Origin: Leisingera daeponensis
GTDB lineage: Bacteria > Pseudomonadota > Alphaproteobacteria > Rhodobacterales > Rhodobacteraceae
Length of the DNA stretch: 64,000 nucleotides
NCBI RefSeq assembly: GCF_019801465.1
Contig: NZ_JAHVJA010000006.1
Span: forward strand, 124,001 to 188,000
Reading direction: 5' to 3'
Shown piece by piece: positions 20,083 through 32,184 of the stretch. The notes under the pieces are model-generated. The model had not been told where the DNA came from. It did no database searches and saw nothing but the letters and a program-made list of their open reading frames with translations. A program made the translations under genes and the position numbers. Every line of letters starts with the position of its first letter. The stretch's first letter is position 1.

Positions 20083-20979
20083 TTGGCGGATACCGCACAC
20101 GACAGGAATACCGGCATCGCGCCGGACACCGCTGAGCAGACTACGGGCGAGGTCTATGACCGCCGCACGCTGACCTATGCCAATTCCTTTGATGACCGCT
20201 GGACCGCTCTGGCGATCAAGACCATCGAATGGCTGACCGGCAAGCTGACGATTCTGCGCATGGTCAGCAAGTTCGAGAAGCAGAATGCCGAATACCGCGG
20301 CCAGAAATTCTGGCGCGGCGCGCTCAACACCATGGGGATCGATCTGCAGACGCCCGAGGAGCAGATCAACAACATTCCCGCCGACGGCCCGGTGGTGATC
20401 GTCGCCAACCATCCGCATGGCATGGTTGACGGCATGATCTTTGCCGACCTGATCGGCCGCCGCCGCCTCGATTACCGCATCCTGACCCGTTCGGTGCTGA
20501 CCGGCCTGGACGAGGCCGCAACCTCCTTCATGATCCCGGTGCCCTTCCCGCATGACCCGGAAGCGCAGCGCAAGATGGTGGACATGCGCGCCAAGACCAT
20601 GGCCTTCCTCAAGGACGGCGGCGCCGTGGCGCTGTTTCCGTCGGGCGTGGTGATGTCGTCGGACAGCTGGTTCGGCCCCGCGGTCGAGCGCGAGTGGAAC
20701 GTCTTCACCGCCCAGTTGATCCGCCGCTCCGGCGCCCGGGTGGTGCCGATCTATTTCCCCGGCGCGAACTCGCGCTGGTACCAGATCGCCTGCCAGATCT
20801 CGCCGATCCTGCGCCAGGGGCTGCTGCTGCATGAAATCGTGCGGTCCTGCAACAAGCCGCAGGCGCCGGTGGTCGGCAAGCCGCTGACCGATGCGCAGAT
20901 GGAGAAGCTGCACACCGATCCGCGCGGCTTCATGGCCTGGCTGCGCGAGCACACGCTCGGCCTCGGCAAACAGGGCTGA
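20083..20979 (+). CDS. PlsC-type acyltransferase (1-acyl-glycerol-phosphate acyltransferase family)
   Basis: A 298-residue protein with an acyltransferase core: IVANHPHGMVDGMIF (His and Asp of the catalytic motif, with one more spacer residue than the classical H-x4-D), ALFPSGVVMSSDSWFG, and VVPIYFPGANSRWY. It is related to putative hemolysin/ornithine-lipid acyltransferases. There is no clear membrane helix beyond an amphipathic N-terminal region. It starts with TTG, preceded by GGGAAAAGG. It lies 33 bases after HPr and probably ends the chvI-to-HPr transcript. Confidence 0.82.
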   Translation: MADTAHDRNTGIAPDTAEQTTGEVYDRRTLTYANSFDDRWTALAIKTIEWLTGKLTILRMVSKFEKQNAEYRGQKFWRGALNTMGIDLQTPEEQINNIPADGPVVIVANHPHGMVDGMIFADLIGRRRLDYRILTRSVLTGLDEAATSFMIPVPFPHDPEAQRKMVDMRAKTMAFLKDGGAVALFPSGVVMSSDSWFGPAVEREWNVFTAQLIRRSGARVVPIYFPGANSRWYQIACQISPILRQGLLLHEIVRSCNKPQAPVVGKPLTDAQMEKLHTDPRGFMAWLREHTLGLGKQG

Positions 20980-21005
20980 GCCGGCCTGAACACTCTGCTG
21001 GAAAC

Positions 21006-21033
21006 GAAAAAGCGCCCCGCGGGGCGCTTTCTT
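21006..21033. terminator. Bidirectional terminator between acyltransferase and hbdA
   Basis: A perfect 18-base palindrome (21011-21028, AGCGCCCCG then its complement) flanked by five A residues on the left and TT-C-TT on the right. It can terminate both convergent transcripts. Confidence 0.88.
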
Positions 21034-21049
21034 GTTCTGTCCCGGTTGT

Positions 21050-21925
21050 CTACCGGGTCGGCACCGGTACCTCGCCGCGGTAGTCATAGAATCCGCGCTG
21101 GGTCTTGCGGCCCAGCCAGCCGGCCTCGACGTATTTGGTCAGCAGCGGGCAGGGGCGGTACTTGGTGTCGGCCAGCCCGTCGTGCAGCACGTTCATGATC
21201 GCCAGGCAGGTGTCCAGCCCGATGAAATCCGCCAGCTCCAGCGGACCCATCGGATGGTTGGCGCCCAGCTTCATCGACTCGTCGATCGATTTCACCGACC
21301 CGACGCCCTCGTACAGGGTATAGACCGCCTCATTGATCATCGGCATCAGGATGCGGTTGACGATGAAGGCCGGGAAATCCTCGGCGCTGGCCGAGGTCTT
21401 GCCCAGCCGCGCCACCACTTCCTGGCAGGCGCTGAAGGTGGGCTCGTCGGTGGCGATGCCGCGGATCAGCTCCACCAGCTGCATTACCGGCACCGGATTC
21501 ATGAAGTGGAAGCCCATGAACCGCTCGGGTCGGTCGGTGCGGCTGGCCAGCCGGGTGATCGAGATCGAGGAGGTGTTGGAGGTCAGGATCGTGTGCGGCT
21601 GCAGATGCGGCTGCAGATCCTCGAAAATCGCCTGTTTCACGGTTTCGCGCTCGGTGGCGGCCTCGATCACCAGATCGGTCGCCCCGACGTCCGCCAGCGT
21701 CAGCGAGGGCTTGATGCGGGCCAGGGCCGCCTTCACGTCCGCTTCGGAGATCTTCCCCTTGCTGGCTTGGCGCTCCATGTTCTTGTGGATCTGGCTCAGC
21801 GCGCCATCCAGCGCCTGCTGGCTGACGTCGTTCAGCACGACCTCGTATCCGGCCAGCGCCATGACATGGGCAATGCCATTGCCCATCTGACCCGCGCCGA
21901 TCACACCAACCTTCTGAATTTCCAT
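21050..21925 (-). CDS. hbdA: 3-hydroxybutyryl-CoA dehydrogenase
   Basis: A 291-residue NAD(P)-dependent dehydrogenase interconverting 3-hydroxybutyryl-CoA and acetoacetyl-CoA. The Rossmann motif is GVIGAGQMGNGIAHV. The catalytic region includes SNTSSISITRLA, MGFHFMNPVPVMQLVE (catalytic His) and NRILMPMINEA. The C-terminal domain ends in GFYDYRG. It could serve polyhydroxybutyrate, fatty-acid or ethylmalonyl-CoA metabolism. The ATG at 21925 fits the family; the frame runs on upstream without coding character. Confidence 0.93.
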   Translation of the reverse strand: MEIQKVGVIGAGQMGNGIAHVMALAGYEVVLNDVSQQALDGALSQIHKNMERQASKGKISEADVKAALARIKPSLTLADVGATDLVIEAATERETVKQAIFEDLQPHLQPHTILTSNTSSISITRLASRTDRPERFMGFHFMNPVPVMQLVELIRGIATDEPTFSACQEVVARLGKTSASAEDFPAFIVNRILMPMINEAVYTLYEGVGSVKSIDESMKLGANHPMGPLELADFIGLDTCLAIMNVLHDGLADTKYRPCPLLTKYVEAGWLGRKTQRGFYDYRGEVPVPTR

Positions 21926-22078
21926 GCCTCGGGCTCCTGAAATAGCTGCGGCAACCTTACTGGCCGGGCACGGGCAGGCACAAGGGCAGCTGCGGCGGAT
22001 TTGAGGCAAATTCGCACTTTAGGGAAATTGAAATGGTTGCCCGCCAAGGTGAGTCTCGGGTGAAAAATTGGTGGTATT

Positions 22079-22900
22079 ATGAGCTATGAACTCAAAAGCG
22101 CGGGGGCGCTTGCGGGGGAACCATGCAGGTATGGGCAATCCAGACTGCTGGTGCGGGGGCCGCAGAGGTCCCTGGACGACCCTTATGTTGCCTTTCTGGG
22201 CGGAACCGAAGTCTACGGCCGATTCGTTGAATTTCCGTTTGTCGACTCGCTGCAGGCGCGGCTGGGCGTGGATTGCGTCAACCTCGGCAGCGTGAATGCC
22301 GGGCTGGACAGTTTCGTGCAGGATGACAGCCTGATCGAGGTGGCCCGCAACGCCCGCGTGACCGTGGTGCAGATGCTCGGGGCGCAGAATATCTCAAATC
22401 CCTACTACCGGGTGCATCCGCGCCGCAACGACCGCTTCCTGCAGGCCCAGCCCGCGCTCAAGACTCTGTACCCCGAGGTCGACTTCACCGAATTCCACTT
22501 CAACAAGCACCTGCTGTGCACCTTGCGGGATATTTCGGACCAGCGGTTCGGGCAGGTGCGCGACCAGTTGCAGCGCAGCTGGGTGGAACGGATGAACAGG
22601 CTGATCGGCGCGCTCGACGGCCGTGTGCTGCTCCTGTGGCTGCGCTACGCGCTGGACGCCGGCGCCGGCTTCCCCGAAGAGCCGGTGCTGGTCGACCGCG
22701 CCATGGCGGATGCGCTTCGCCCCGGGGTGCAGGGCATCCTCGAGATCAGGGCTGCCTCGGCGGCCGCAGCGCAGGATATTTCCGGCATGATCTTCGGCCC
22801 GATGGAACTGCCGGCCGCCCGCCATATGATCGGCCCCAAGGAACACCTGAAGATCGCGGAAGCCCTCGCCTGCGATCTGGAGCCGCTGCTGCGCCCCTAG
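22079..22900 (+). CDS. DUF6473-like protein of unknown function
   Basis: A 273-residue soluble protein without signal peptide. Recognisable blocks are [14 protein letters not shown] near the start, [43 protein letters not shown] and a C-terminal [18 protein letters not shown]. This pattern is common in Roseobacter genomes (DUF6473 in my recollection). The GGT-E / NAG-D layout faintly resembles an SGNH-hydrolase fold, but that is only a suspicion. Monocistronic, with a terminator just downstream. Confidence 0.7.
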   Translation: MSYELKSAGALAGEPCRYGQSRLLVRGPQRSLDDPYVAFLGGTEVYGRFVEFPFVDSLQARLGVDCVNLGSVNAGLDSFVQDDSLIEVARNARVTVVQMLGAQNISNPYYRVHPRRNDRFLQAQPALKTLYPEVDFTEFHFNKHLLCTLRDISDQRFGQVRDQLQRSWVERMNRLIGALDGRVLLLWLRYALDAGAGFPEEPVLVDRAMADALRPGVQGILEIRAASAAAAQDISGMIFGPMELPAARHMIGPKEHLKIAEALACDLEPLLRP

Positions 22901-22929
22901 GGCCGGCGCCGCCCATGCCGCCGGAACGA

Positions 22930-22961
22930 AAAAGGCCCGCCAGTTGGCGGGCCTTCTTTTT
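22930..22961. terminator. Bidirectional terminator between DUF6473 gene and etfA
   Basis: A ten-pair stem AAGGCCCGCC (22932-22941) with its complement at 22946-22955 and loop AGTT. It has A residues on the left and CTTTTT on the right, and serves the two convergent genes. Confidence 0.87.
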
Positions 22962-22981
22962 GGTCGGCTGTCCGGCCGGGC

Positions 22982-23911
22982 TCAGCCCAGCTTCTCGGTC
23001 AGGGCCGGGACGGCTTCGAACAGGTCGGCAACCAGGCCGAAGTCGGCAACCTGGAAGATCGGTGCTTCTTCGTCTTTGTTGATCGCCACGATGACCTTGG
23101 AGTCCTTCATGCCGGCCAGGTGCTGGATCGCGCCGGAGATGCCGACAGCGATATACAGGTCCGGGGCAACAACCTTGCCGGTCTGGCCCACCTGCCAGTC
23201 GTTCGGGGCATAGCCCGAGTCGACGGCGGCGCGGGAAGCGCCAACAGCGGCGCCCAGCTTGTCGGCCAGGTTCTCGATCAGTTTGAAGTCTTCCTCGGAG
23301 CCGACGCCGCGGCCGCCGGAGACAACGATGCCGGCCGAGGTCAGCTCGGGACGGTCGCTTGCGGCAACCTTGTCCTCGACCCACTCGGACAGGCCCGGGT
23401 TGTCAGCGGCAGAGATGGTTTCCACGGATGCGGAACCGCCTTCGCCGGCCGCGTCGAAGGACGCGGTGCGGAAGGAGACGACTTTCTTGGCGTCGTTCGA
23501 CTTCACGGTCTGGATCGCGTTGCCGGCATAGATCGGGCGCTCGAAGGTGTTGCCGTCGACAACGCCGGAGACGTCCGAGATCACCATCACGTCCAGCAGC
23601 GCGGCAACGCGCGGCAGAACGTTCTTGGCGTCGGTGGTGGCCGGAGCAACGATGTGCTCGAAGTCGGATGCCAGGCCTGCGATCAGCGCCGCGGTCGGCT
23701 CCGCCAGGCGGTGGCCCAGCGAAGCGTCTTCGGCGACCAGCACCTTGGACACGCCTGCGATCTTGGCGGCTTCTTCGCCGGCCGCCGCAGCGGAGGCGCC
23801 GGCGGCCAGAACGGTCACGTCGCCCAGCTTGGAGGCAGCGGCAACAGCTTTTGCGGTCGCGTCCAGCGCCAGCGCGCCGTCGGTCACTTCAGCAAGGAGA
23901 AGAACAGCCAT
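22982..23911 (-). CDS. etfA: Electron transfer flavoprotein, alpha subunit
   Basis: A 309-residue FAD-binding subunit that takes electrons from acyl-CoA dehydrogenases and passes them to ETF-ubiquinone oxidoreductase. The C-terminal FAD domain shows [52 protein letters not shown] and [16 protein letters not shown]. Its ATG overlaps the last base of the etfB stop (TAATG on the minus strand), indicating coupled synthesis of the heterodimer. The methylsuccinyl-CoA dehydrogenase at 7849-9534 is a plausible donor. Confidence 0.97.
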   Translation of the reverse strand: MAVLLLAEVTDGALALDATAKAVAAASKLGDVTVLAAGASAAAAGEEAAKIAGVSKVLVAEDASLGHRLAEPTAALIAGLASDFEHIVAPATTDAKNVLPRVAALLDVMVISDVSGVVDGNTFERPIYAGNAIQTVKSNDAKKVVSFRTASFDAAGEGGSASVETISAADNPGLSEWVEDKVAASDRPELTSAGIVVSGGRGVGSEEDFKLIENLADKLGAAVGASRAAVDSGYAPNDWQVGQTGKVVAPDLYIAVGISGAIQHLAGMKDSKVIVAINKDEEAPIFQVADFGLVADLFEAVPALTEKLG

Positions 23912-24669
23912 TACACAGCCCCCGCTTCTTTGAGTTTCTCAACCAGCTCGTCAACCGAACCGACCACGATGCCTGCGGCGCGCGCCGGCGGCTCTTCGGT
24001 CTTGACGATTTCCAGACGCGGCGTGACGTCGACGCCGTAGTCGGCGGCGGTTTTCTCGTCCAGCGGCTTCTTCTTCGCCTTCATGATGTTCGGCAGCGAC
24101 GCATAGCGCGGCTCGTTCAGGCGCAGGTCCACGGTGATGATGGCGGGCATCTTCACGGAAATGGTCTGCAGGCCGCCGTCAACCTCACGGGTCACCTTGG
24201 CACTGTCGCCTTCGATGTCCAGTTCGGAGGCGAAGGTGCCCTGGGACCAGCCCAGCAGTGCCGACAGCATCTGGCCGGTTGCGTTCATGTCGTTGTCGAT
24301 CGCCTGCTTGCCGCAGAGCACGACGCCGGGCTGCTCTTCCTCGACCACTTTGGCCAGGATTTTCGCAACGGCCAGCGGCTCGATGTCGGTGTGCACGTCG
24401 TCGGCAGCAACCACCAGGATGGCGCGGTCCGCACCCATGGCCAGCGCGGTGCGCAGGGTTTCCTGGGCCTGCTTCACGCCGATCGACACCGCAACCACCT
24501 CATCAGCCTTGCCGGCTTCCTTCAGGCGGATGGCTTCTTCGACGGCGATTTCGTCGAAGGGGTTCATCGACATTTTCACGTTGGCGAGATCGACACCGCT
24601 GCCGTCCGCTTTGACGCGGACCTTCACGTTGTAGTCAATCACGCGTTTGACAGGCACGAGTACCTTCAT
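23911..24669 (-). CDS. etfB: Electron transfer flavoprotein, beta subunit
   Basis: A 252-residue AMP-binding ETF subunit. It begins [19 protein letters not shown] and has the family signature [21 protein letters not shown] (first residue read as DL in VDLRLNEP). Other blocks are [11 protein letters not shown] and [10 protein letters not shown]. The ribosome-binding site AAGGAGAG lies ahead of the ATG. It is first in the etfB-etfA operon; its promoter must lie in the 295 bases between it and the adenosyltransferase gene, where I see no clear element. Confidence 0.97.
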   Translation of the reverse strand: MKVLVPVKRVIDYNVKVRVKADGSGVDLANVKMSMNPFDEIAVEEAIRLKEAGKADEVVAVSIGVKQAQETLRTALAMGADRAILVVAADDVHTDIEPLAVAKILAKVVEEEQPGVVLCGKQAIDNDMNATGQMLSALLGWSQGTFASELDIEGDSAKVTREVDGGLQTISVKMPAIITVDLRLNEPRYASLPNIMKAKKKPLDEKTAADYGVDVTPRLEIVKTEEPPARAAGIVVGSVDELVEKLKEAGAV

Positions 24670-24964
24670 TTTGCGTTCTCTCCTTAACAAACGGCAAGCC
24701 GCCCAGGGCGACTCCCCCTCTATGCTCTCGCAGCGTTGATACCGGCTGGTGCGGGCTCGCAACAGGGCAAAATCGTCACGTTAGCGCACGGCGACGTCGC
24801 GTTTGCGCATTTGGAACATCATTTCCGCAAGAATGTTTCCAGTGGGAAATCCGCCTTCCGCAACGGCAGCGCCCAGGCGGCCCGCATGACGCGATTGGCA
24901 CCGGATTCGCCAGAATCCGGCGCCAAAGGGCGAATCGGTCAGGAAAAAGGGGCGCGCGGGGCGC

Positions 24965-25537
24965 TCAGCGGTTGGCGCCGGGCACCCACAGAACGTCGTC
25001 CTTGCCGCCGTTGTTGGCGGTGCGGGCGGCAACAAAGAACCAGTCGCTCAGGCGGTTCAGGTATTTCACTGCCGCCGGGTTCACATCTTCCGTTGTGCTG
25101 AGGTCGGTGGCAAGCCGTTCGGCGCGGCGCGCCACGGTGCGGCAGACATGCAGATGCGCCGCCAGTTTCGAACCGCCCGGCAGAATGAAGCTGCGCAGCG
25201 CCTCCAGATCCTTGTTCATCACGTCGATCTCGGCTTCCAGCCGCTCGACCTGCGCCACGGCCACCCGCAGCGGCGGGTATTCGGCCTCGGCGTCCTTTTC
25301 CATCTCCGGCCGGCACAGGTCGGCGCCCAGATCGAACAGGTCGTTCTGAATGCGCGCCAGCGCCGCGTCCATCTCGCCGTCCGCTTCCAGCCGGGCGACG
25401 CCGACAAAGGAGTTCAGCTCATCCGAGGTGCCGTAGGCATTGACCCGCGCCGAATGCTTGGCCACCCGCTCGCCGTTGCCGAGCGCGGTTTCGCCCTTGT
25501 CGCCGGTGCGGGTGTAAATCTTGTTGAGAACGACCAT
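24965..25537 (-). CDS. Cob(I)alamin adenosyltransferase, PduO type
   Basis: A 190-residue ATP:cob(I)alamin adenosyltransferase that makes adenosylcobalamin. ATP-binding residues are in YTRTGDKGETALGNGER near the N-terminus. The helical bundle includes VNAYGTSDELNSFVG and the C-terminal signature AAVKYLNRLSDWFFVAAR with RRAERLA before it. It would feed B12-dependent mutases such as methylmalonyl- or ethylmalonyl-CoA mutase, which fits the acyl-CoA genes around it. It starts six bases after the small membrane protein gene, so they are co-transcribed. Confidence 0.93.
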   Translation of the reverse strand: MVVLNKIYTRTGDKGETALGNGERVAKHSARVNAYGTSDELNSFVGVARLEADGEMDAALARIQNDLFDLGADLCRPEMEKDAEAEYPPLRVAVAQVERLEAEIDVMNKDLEALRSFILPGGSKLAAHLHVCRTVARRAERLATDLSTTEDVNPAAVKYLNRLSDWFFVAARTANNGGKDDVLWVPGANR

Positions 25538-25543
25538 TGCCGC

Positions 25544-25747
25544 TTATCCTCCCTGGCTTTGCAGGTAGATGTAGGCCAGCAGCAGAACCACAGCAATGAA
25601 TTGAAACAGAATGCGCAGACGCATCATCCTGTTGGCATTGCGGCGGTTGAACGCGCCGCCCTTGCCGAAACCGCCGATGCCGATAACCAGCGCTACAACC
25701 ACGGCGGCCATGGCGGCCAAGCCCAAATAATACAGCGGTTCGCTCAT
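25544..25747 (-). CDS. Small twin-transmembrane protein (HIG1-like)
   Basis: A 67-residue protein with two hydrophobic helices (LYYLGLAAMAAVVVALVIGI and ILFQFIAVVLLLAYIYL) separated by a short basic loop, GAFNRRNANRMMRLR. The N-R-R-N-x-x-M-R-x-R loop is typical of the HIG1 / twin-TM small protein family found beside the PduO-type gene in Rhodobacterales and proposed to associate with respiratory complexes. The ATG at 25747 is chosen over an upstream in-frame GTG at 25765. Confidence 0.8.
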   Translation of the reverse strand: MSEPLYYLGLAAMAAVVVALVIGIGGFGKGGAFNRRNANRMMRLRILFQFIAVVLLLAYIYLQSQGG

Positions 25748-25814
25748 CCTGTCCCCCAAGACCATCCGTTCTCTGTTGGCATTCCTCTACCCTGCGCAGC
25801 CGCCGATGGCGACC

Positions 25815-26645
25815 CTATCCAAGCTTCACAAGGATGCGGTCAATTGCCCGGGTCGGCAGGATGCGGCGCAGGAAGCCCGCGATATGGGTCGGGGTGGTCA
25901 CGTAATAACGCGGATGCGGGCGGCGCGATTCGCAGGCATGGGCCAGCTTGGCGGTAACGGCTGAGGCCGGCAGCTCGAACCGGTCCGGCCCGTTCGCCTC
26001 ATACAGCCGCTTCAGCAGCCGGGATTCATAAAGCTCGCGCAGCGGCGAGGCTTTCCAGTCGATGAAGCGCTCGAAATGCGGGATCGATTTTTCGCGGATC
26101 TTGGAGGTCACCGGTCCCGGCTCGATAAGCACCATGTGGATGCCGGTGCCGCGCAGCTCCACCCGCAGCGTGTCGGTCAGCCCCTCCAGCGCGTATTTCG
26201 TCGCCACATAGGCGCCGCGCCAGGGGAAGGTCACGAACCCCAGGATCGAGGAATTCTGCACGATGCGCCCGTGCCCCTGACTGCGCATCACCGGAATCAC
26301 CTGCCGCGTCAGCTCGTGCCAGCCAAAGAAATTGGCCTCGAAGATCGCGCGCAGGCCTTCAGTCGGCAGGTCCTCCACTGCGCCGGGCAGCCCGTGGGCG
26401 CCATTGTTGAACAGCGCATCCAGGGTGCCGCCGGTGGCCTCCAGCACTTCCGCCAGGCCTGCGGTGATGCTCTCCGGGTCGGTGTAGTCGATGCGCGGGC
26501 TTTCAAACCCTTCGGCCCGCATCCGGTCGCAGTCGCGCTGCTGCCGGCAGGAGGCGAACACCCGCCAGCCGCGCGCGCGCATGCCGCGGGCCGCATCCAG
26601 GCCGATTCCGGAGGAGCAGCCTGTGATCAGAATGGATTTTTTCAA
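25815..26645 (-). CDS. Short-chain dehydrogenase/reductase
   Basis: A 276-residue classical SDR. The cofactor motif TGCSSGIG is at residues ~8-15, then NNGAHG, the catalytic Ser in QNSSILG, and YVATK (Tyr and Lys). The N-terminal R-residues after beta 2 (ASCRQQRDCDRM) suggest NADP(H) preference. The C-terminal extension has a substrate-lid region (FERFIDWKASPLRELYESR). Substrate unknown. It starts with TTG at 26645. The frame order with the SH3b gene upstream suggests co-transcription. Confidence 0.88.
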   Translation of the reverse strand: MKKSILITGCSSGIGLDAARGMRARGWRVFASCRQQRDCDRMRAEGFESPRIDYTDPESITAGLAEVLEATGGTLDALFNNGAHGLPGAVEDLPTEGLRAIFEANFFGWHELTRQVIPVMRSQGHGRIVQNSSILGFVTFPWRGAYVATKYALEGLTDTLRVELRGTGIHMVLIEPGPVTSKIREKSIPHFERFIDWKASPLRELYESRLLKRLYEANGPDRFELPASAVTAKLAHACESRRPHPRYYVTTPTHIAGFLRRILPTRAIDRILVKLG

Positions 26646-26660
26646 AGTCGTGCCCTCTAG

Positions 26661-26676
26661 CCCGGGAATTCCCGGG
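26661..26676. repeat. Perfect 16-base palindrome between SH3b and SDR genes
   Basis: CCCGGGAATTCCCGGG lies in the 36 bases separating the two genes. It can form a six-pair hairpin with an AATT loop. There is no T-run, so an operator or mRNA-processing hairpin is as likely as a terminator. Confidence 0.6.
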
Positions 26677-26681
26677 ACCCG

Positions 26682-27380
26682 TTATGGGCGTTTCTTGCTC
26701 ACCAGGGAAGCGGCAATCCAGCCGACCTTGCCCTTGCCTGGCGCGCGCAGATGCAGCCAGCCGGTGCCGCTGTCCTCGAACACGATCACCTCGTCACCGC
26801 CGAGAAGGCGGGCAATCACCGGGTAATTGGTGCCCGGCCCCTGGCGCATATTCACGCGCGACGCCCTGATTCGGCGGACGTCTTTCTCCGGTTCAGGCTG
26901 CGGCTCGGCGAGCGCTTCGCCGGCCGGTTCGGCCGCGTCGCTCTGCGTCTCAAGCCCGGCAGAGGCGGTCTGGATGCCGGAAATGCCGCCCTCCAGCGAT
27001 GCCAGCTGCAGCTGCGCACTCTGGTCTGCCACCGCCGGGAACACATTGCCGCTGTCGCCGATGGCCAGCCGCGCTTGTGTGATCTGGCGCAGCGCCACCC
27101 GCGAGCGGAGCTGCGGGTCTGCGGCGGGGCGCACCGGCCGTTCCGCCTGTTGTGTGCTGTCAGCAGGGCGGAAAGTCACGTTGCGGATCAGGGATTTGGC
27201 ATCTTCGCTGGCGCGGCTGCTGCGGCTGCCTTGCCGGGCTTCATCCGGCGCGGCAAACGCAGCCTTGGCAATTTCCAGAGTGTCCGGGCGCTCTTTGCGC
27301 GGCTCGAAATCAGCCCCGCCGCTCAGCTCGTAAAAGCCCCAGCCCAGAAAAGCGAAAGAGACAAAAATAAAACGCGACAT
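26682..27380 (-). CDS. SH3b-domain protein with N-terminal membrane anchor
   Basis: A 232-residue protein. A short hydrophobic N-terminus (FIFVSFAFLGWGFYEL) is probably an uncleaved anchor or signal. A long low-complexity Ala/Glu/Pro-rich stretch follows. A bacterial SH3 domain of ~60 residues ends the protein (ASRVNMRQGPGTNYPVIARL, then GWLHLRAPGKGKVGWIAASL). SH3b domains bind cell-wall peptides or act as periplasmic scaffolds. The specific role is unknown. Confidence 0.8.
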   Translation of the reverse strand: MSRFIFVSFAFLGWGFYELSGGADFEPRKERPDTLEIAKAAFAAPDEARQGSRSSRASEDAKSLIRNVTFRPADSTQQAERPVRPAADPQLRSRVALRQITQARLAIGDSGNVFPAVADQSAQLQLASLEGGISGIQTASAGLETQSDAAEPAGEALAEPQPEPEKDVRRIRASRVNMRQGPGTNYPVIARLLGGDEVIVFEDSGTGWLHLRAPGKGKVGWIAASLVSKKRP

Positions 27381-27612
27381 AACCGGTCCCCCCTAGTACC
27401 ACCACACGGGCAGCTGCACTGAATTGCATTGGTTTGGAAATAAACGCGCGGCGCGGCTGCCTGGTTCCATTTAAACTAGGGCAAGTTAACAGCGGGGAAA
27501 CAGGGGAGAGTCCGCCGACTTCTCCCCGAAACCCGTTGGCGCGGCGCTGCACTGCGCGAAATTCGCGCGCGCCCCGCTTTACCAATTCCGGCGGCGGCAG
27601 TATCACGATTTC

Positions 27613-29961
<2,349 letters not shown>

Positions 29962-29988
29962 GGCCGCAGAAAGCTGCTGCCTGTCTGT

Positions 29989-30017
29989 GCCCCCCGCGCC
30001 ACCCGCGCGGGGGGGGC
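29989..30017 (+). terminator. GC-rich hairpin after parC
   Basis: GCCCCCCGCGC (29989-29999) can pair with GCGCGGGGGG-type sequence at 30005-30017. The stem is very GC-rich, but no T-run follows, so a terminator role is uncertain. Confidence 0.4.
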
Positions 30018-30090
30018 TGTAGCGGGGCCTTTACCCTGCGGGCCGTCCCCGGCTATCAGGTCAGGACCGAATTTCTCTTGGGGGACTTCC

Positions 30091-30690
30091 ATGATCCGCA
30101 CCCTTTCCATGCTGGCTGCTCTGGCCCTGCTTGCCGCCTGCGGCGAAACCCGCCTGGACGAAGCGCCGGAGGATCTGGGCGCCTTCCAGGCCCGCGTGAC
30201 CCATGTCTACACCGAAAAGGCGCTGCAATGGCCGCTGTCGCGCAATGCTGACCACAGCGAATGGACCGCGCCGATCGAGAACGCCCTCAACACCCGCCTG
30301 CGCCGCTACCGGGGCGCCCAGGAATACGACGTCGCGGTGACCCTCGAGGGCTTCATGCTGGCGCCCCCCGGCGTGCCGGTGCTGTTCTCGCCGAAAAGCG
30401 CGGTGGTGGTGAACGTCTTCGTCTATGACGTGGCGCAGAAGAAATTTCTGGCCAAGAAGCACCAGATGGAGATCTTCGAAAGCACCACCGGCGAAAGCGC
30501 CCTCCTGGGCTCCGGCCATGCCCGCACCAAGGAAGAGCAGATCCAGGGCCTGGCCATCAATATCGCCGACAAGGTCGAGGAGTGGATGGCCGAGCAGCAC
30601 GAGGCGGAAGGCTGGTTTGCCCCGCGCGCGGAGGCGGACGCCACGGGCGGCACGGACGCTGCTGCGGACGCAGCGGCACCGGCCGGCTGA
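30091..30690 (+). CDS. Lipoprotein of unknown function
   Basis: A 199-residue protein with a clear lipoprotein signal (MIRTLSMLAALALLAACGE, lipidated Cys near residue 17). The body contains YTEKALQWPLSRNADHSEW and VAVTLEGFMLAPPGVPVLF, with an Ala/Thr-rich disordered tail from about residue 178. The beta-rich central part suggests a small periplasmic domain, but I do not recognise the family. It sits between parC and tuf, and may be transcribed alone. Confidence 0.75.
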   Translation: MIRTLSMLAALALLAACGETRLDEAPEDLGAFQARVTHVYTEKALQWPLSRNADHSEWTAPIENALNTRLRRYRGAQEYDVAVTLEGFMLAPPGVPVLFSPKSAVVVNVFVYDVAQKKFLAKKHQMEIFESTTGESALLGSGHARTKEEQIQGLAINIADKVEEWMAEQHEAEGWFAPRAEADATGGTDAAADAAAPAG

Positions 30691-30726
30691 GCCTTGTGAA
30701 AACCGCCCCTGTCAAGCAGGAACGGG

Positions 30727-30755
30727 TTGATTTTTGCCGGCAAACCAAATAATCC
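30727..30755 (+). promoter_or_regulatory. Candidate sigma-70 promoter of tuf copy 1
   Basis: TTGATT (30727-30732), a 17-base spacer, then TAATCC (30750-30755) followed by a GC-rich discriminator. The arrangement equals that seen ahead of the other translation genes in this window. Position and spacing are read by eye. Confidence 0.5.
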
Positions 30756-30815
30756 GCCGGCGCAGAGGAAACCGGGTCAGCAAGAGACCCCTCATTTCAA
30801 AAGGGCGCCTAAGCA

Positions 30816-31991
<1,176 letters not shown>

Positions 31992-32015
31992 TCAGGTCTC
32001 CTGAATGGTCGACGG

Positions 32016-32045
32016 AAGGGCCGCCCCAAGGGCGGCCCTTTTTTT
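32016..32045 (+). terminator. Terminator of tuf copy 1
   Basis: An eleven-pair stem (AAGGGCCGCCC at 32016-32026 with its complement at 32030-32040, loop CAA) running into seven T residues, 25 bases after the stop. Confidence 0.92.
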
Positions 32046-32184
32046 GTGCTGAGCGGAGCTGACCGAAAGGCGGCAGGTAGCGGTCGCGCAAATCTGTAAA
32101 CGGCTGAACCGGCCGGCATCTGCCGCCGCCATTGGCCAGAGCCGCACCTTGCAAAGACAAAGCGGCTCCGCGAGTATTCGCCTC

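Noticed and set aside
24670-24964. A gene between etfB and the adenosyltransferase gene
   Set aside because: Short frames there lack a ribosome-binding site and coding pattern; the interval is best read as the etfBA promoter region plus the 3' end of the adenosyltransferase transcript.
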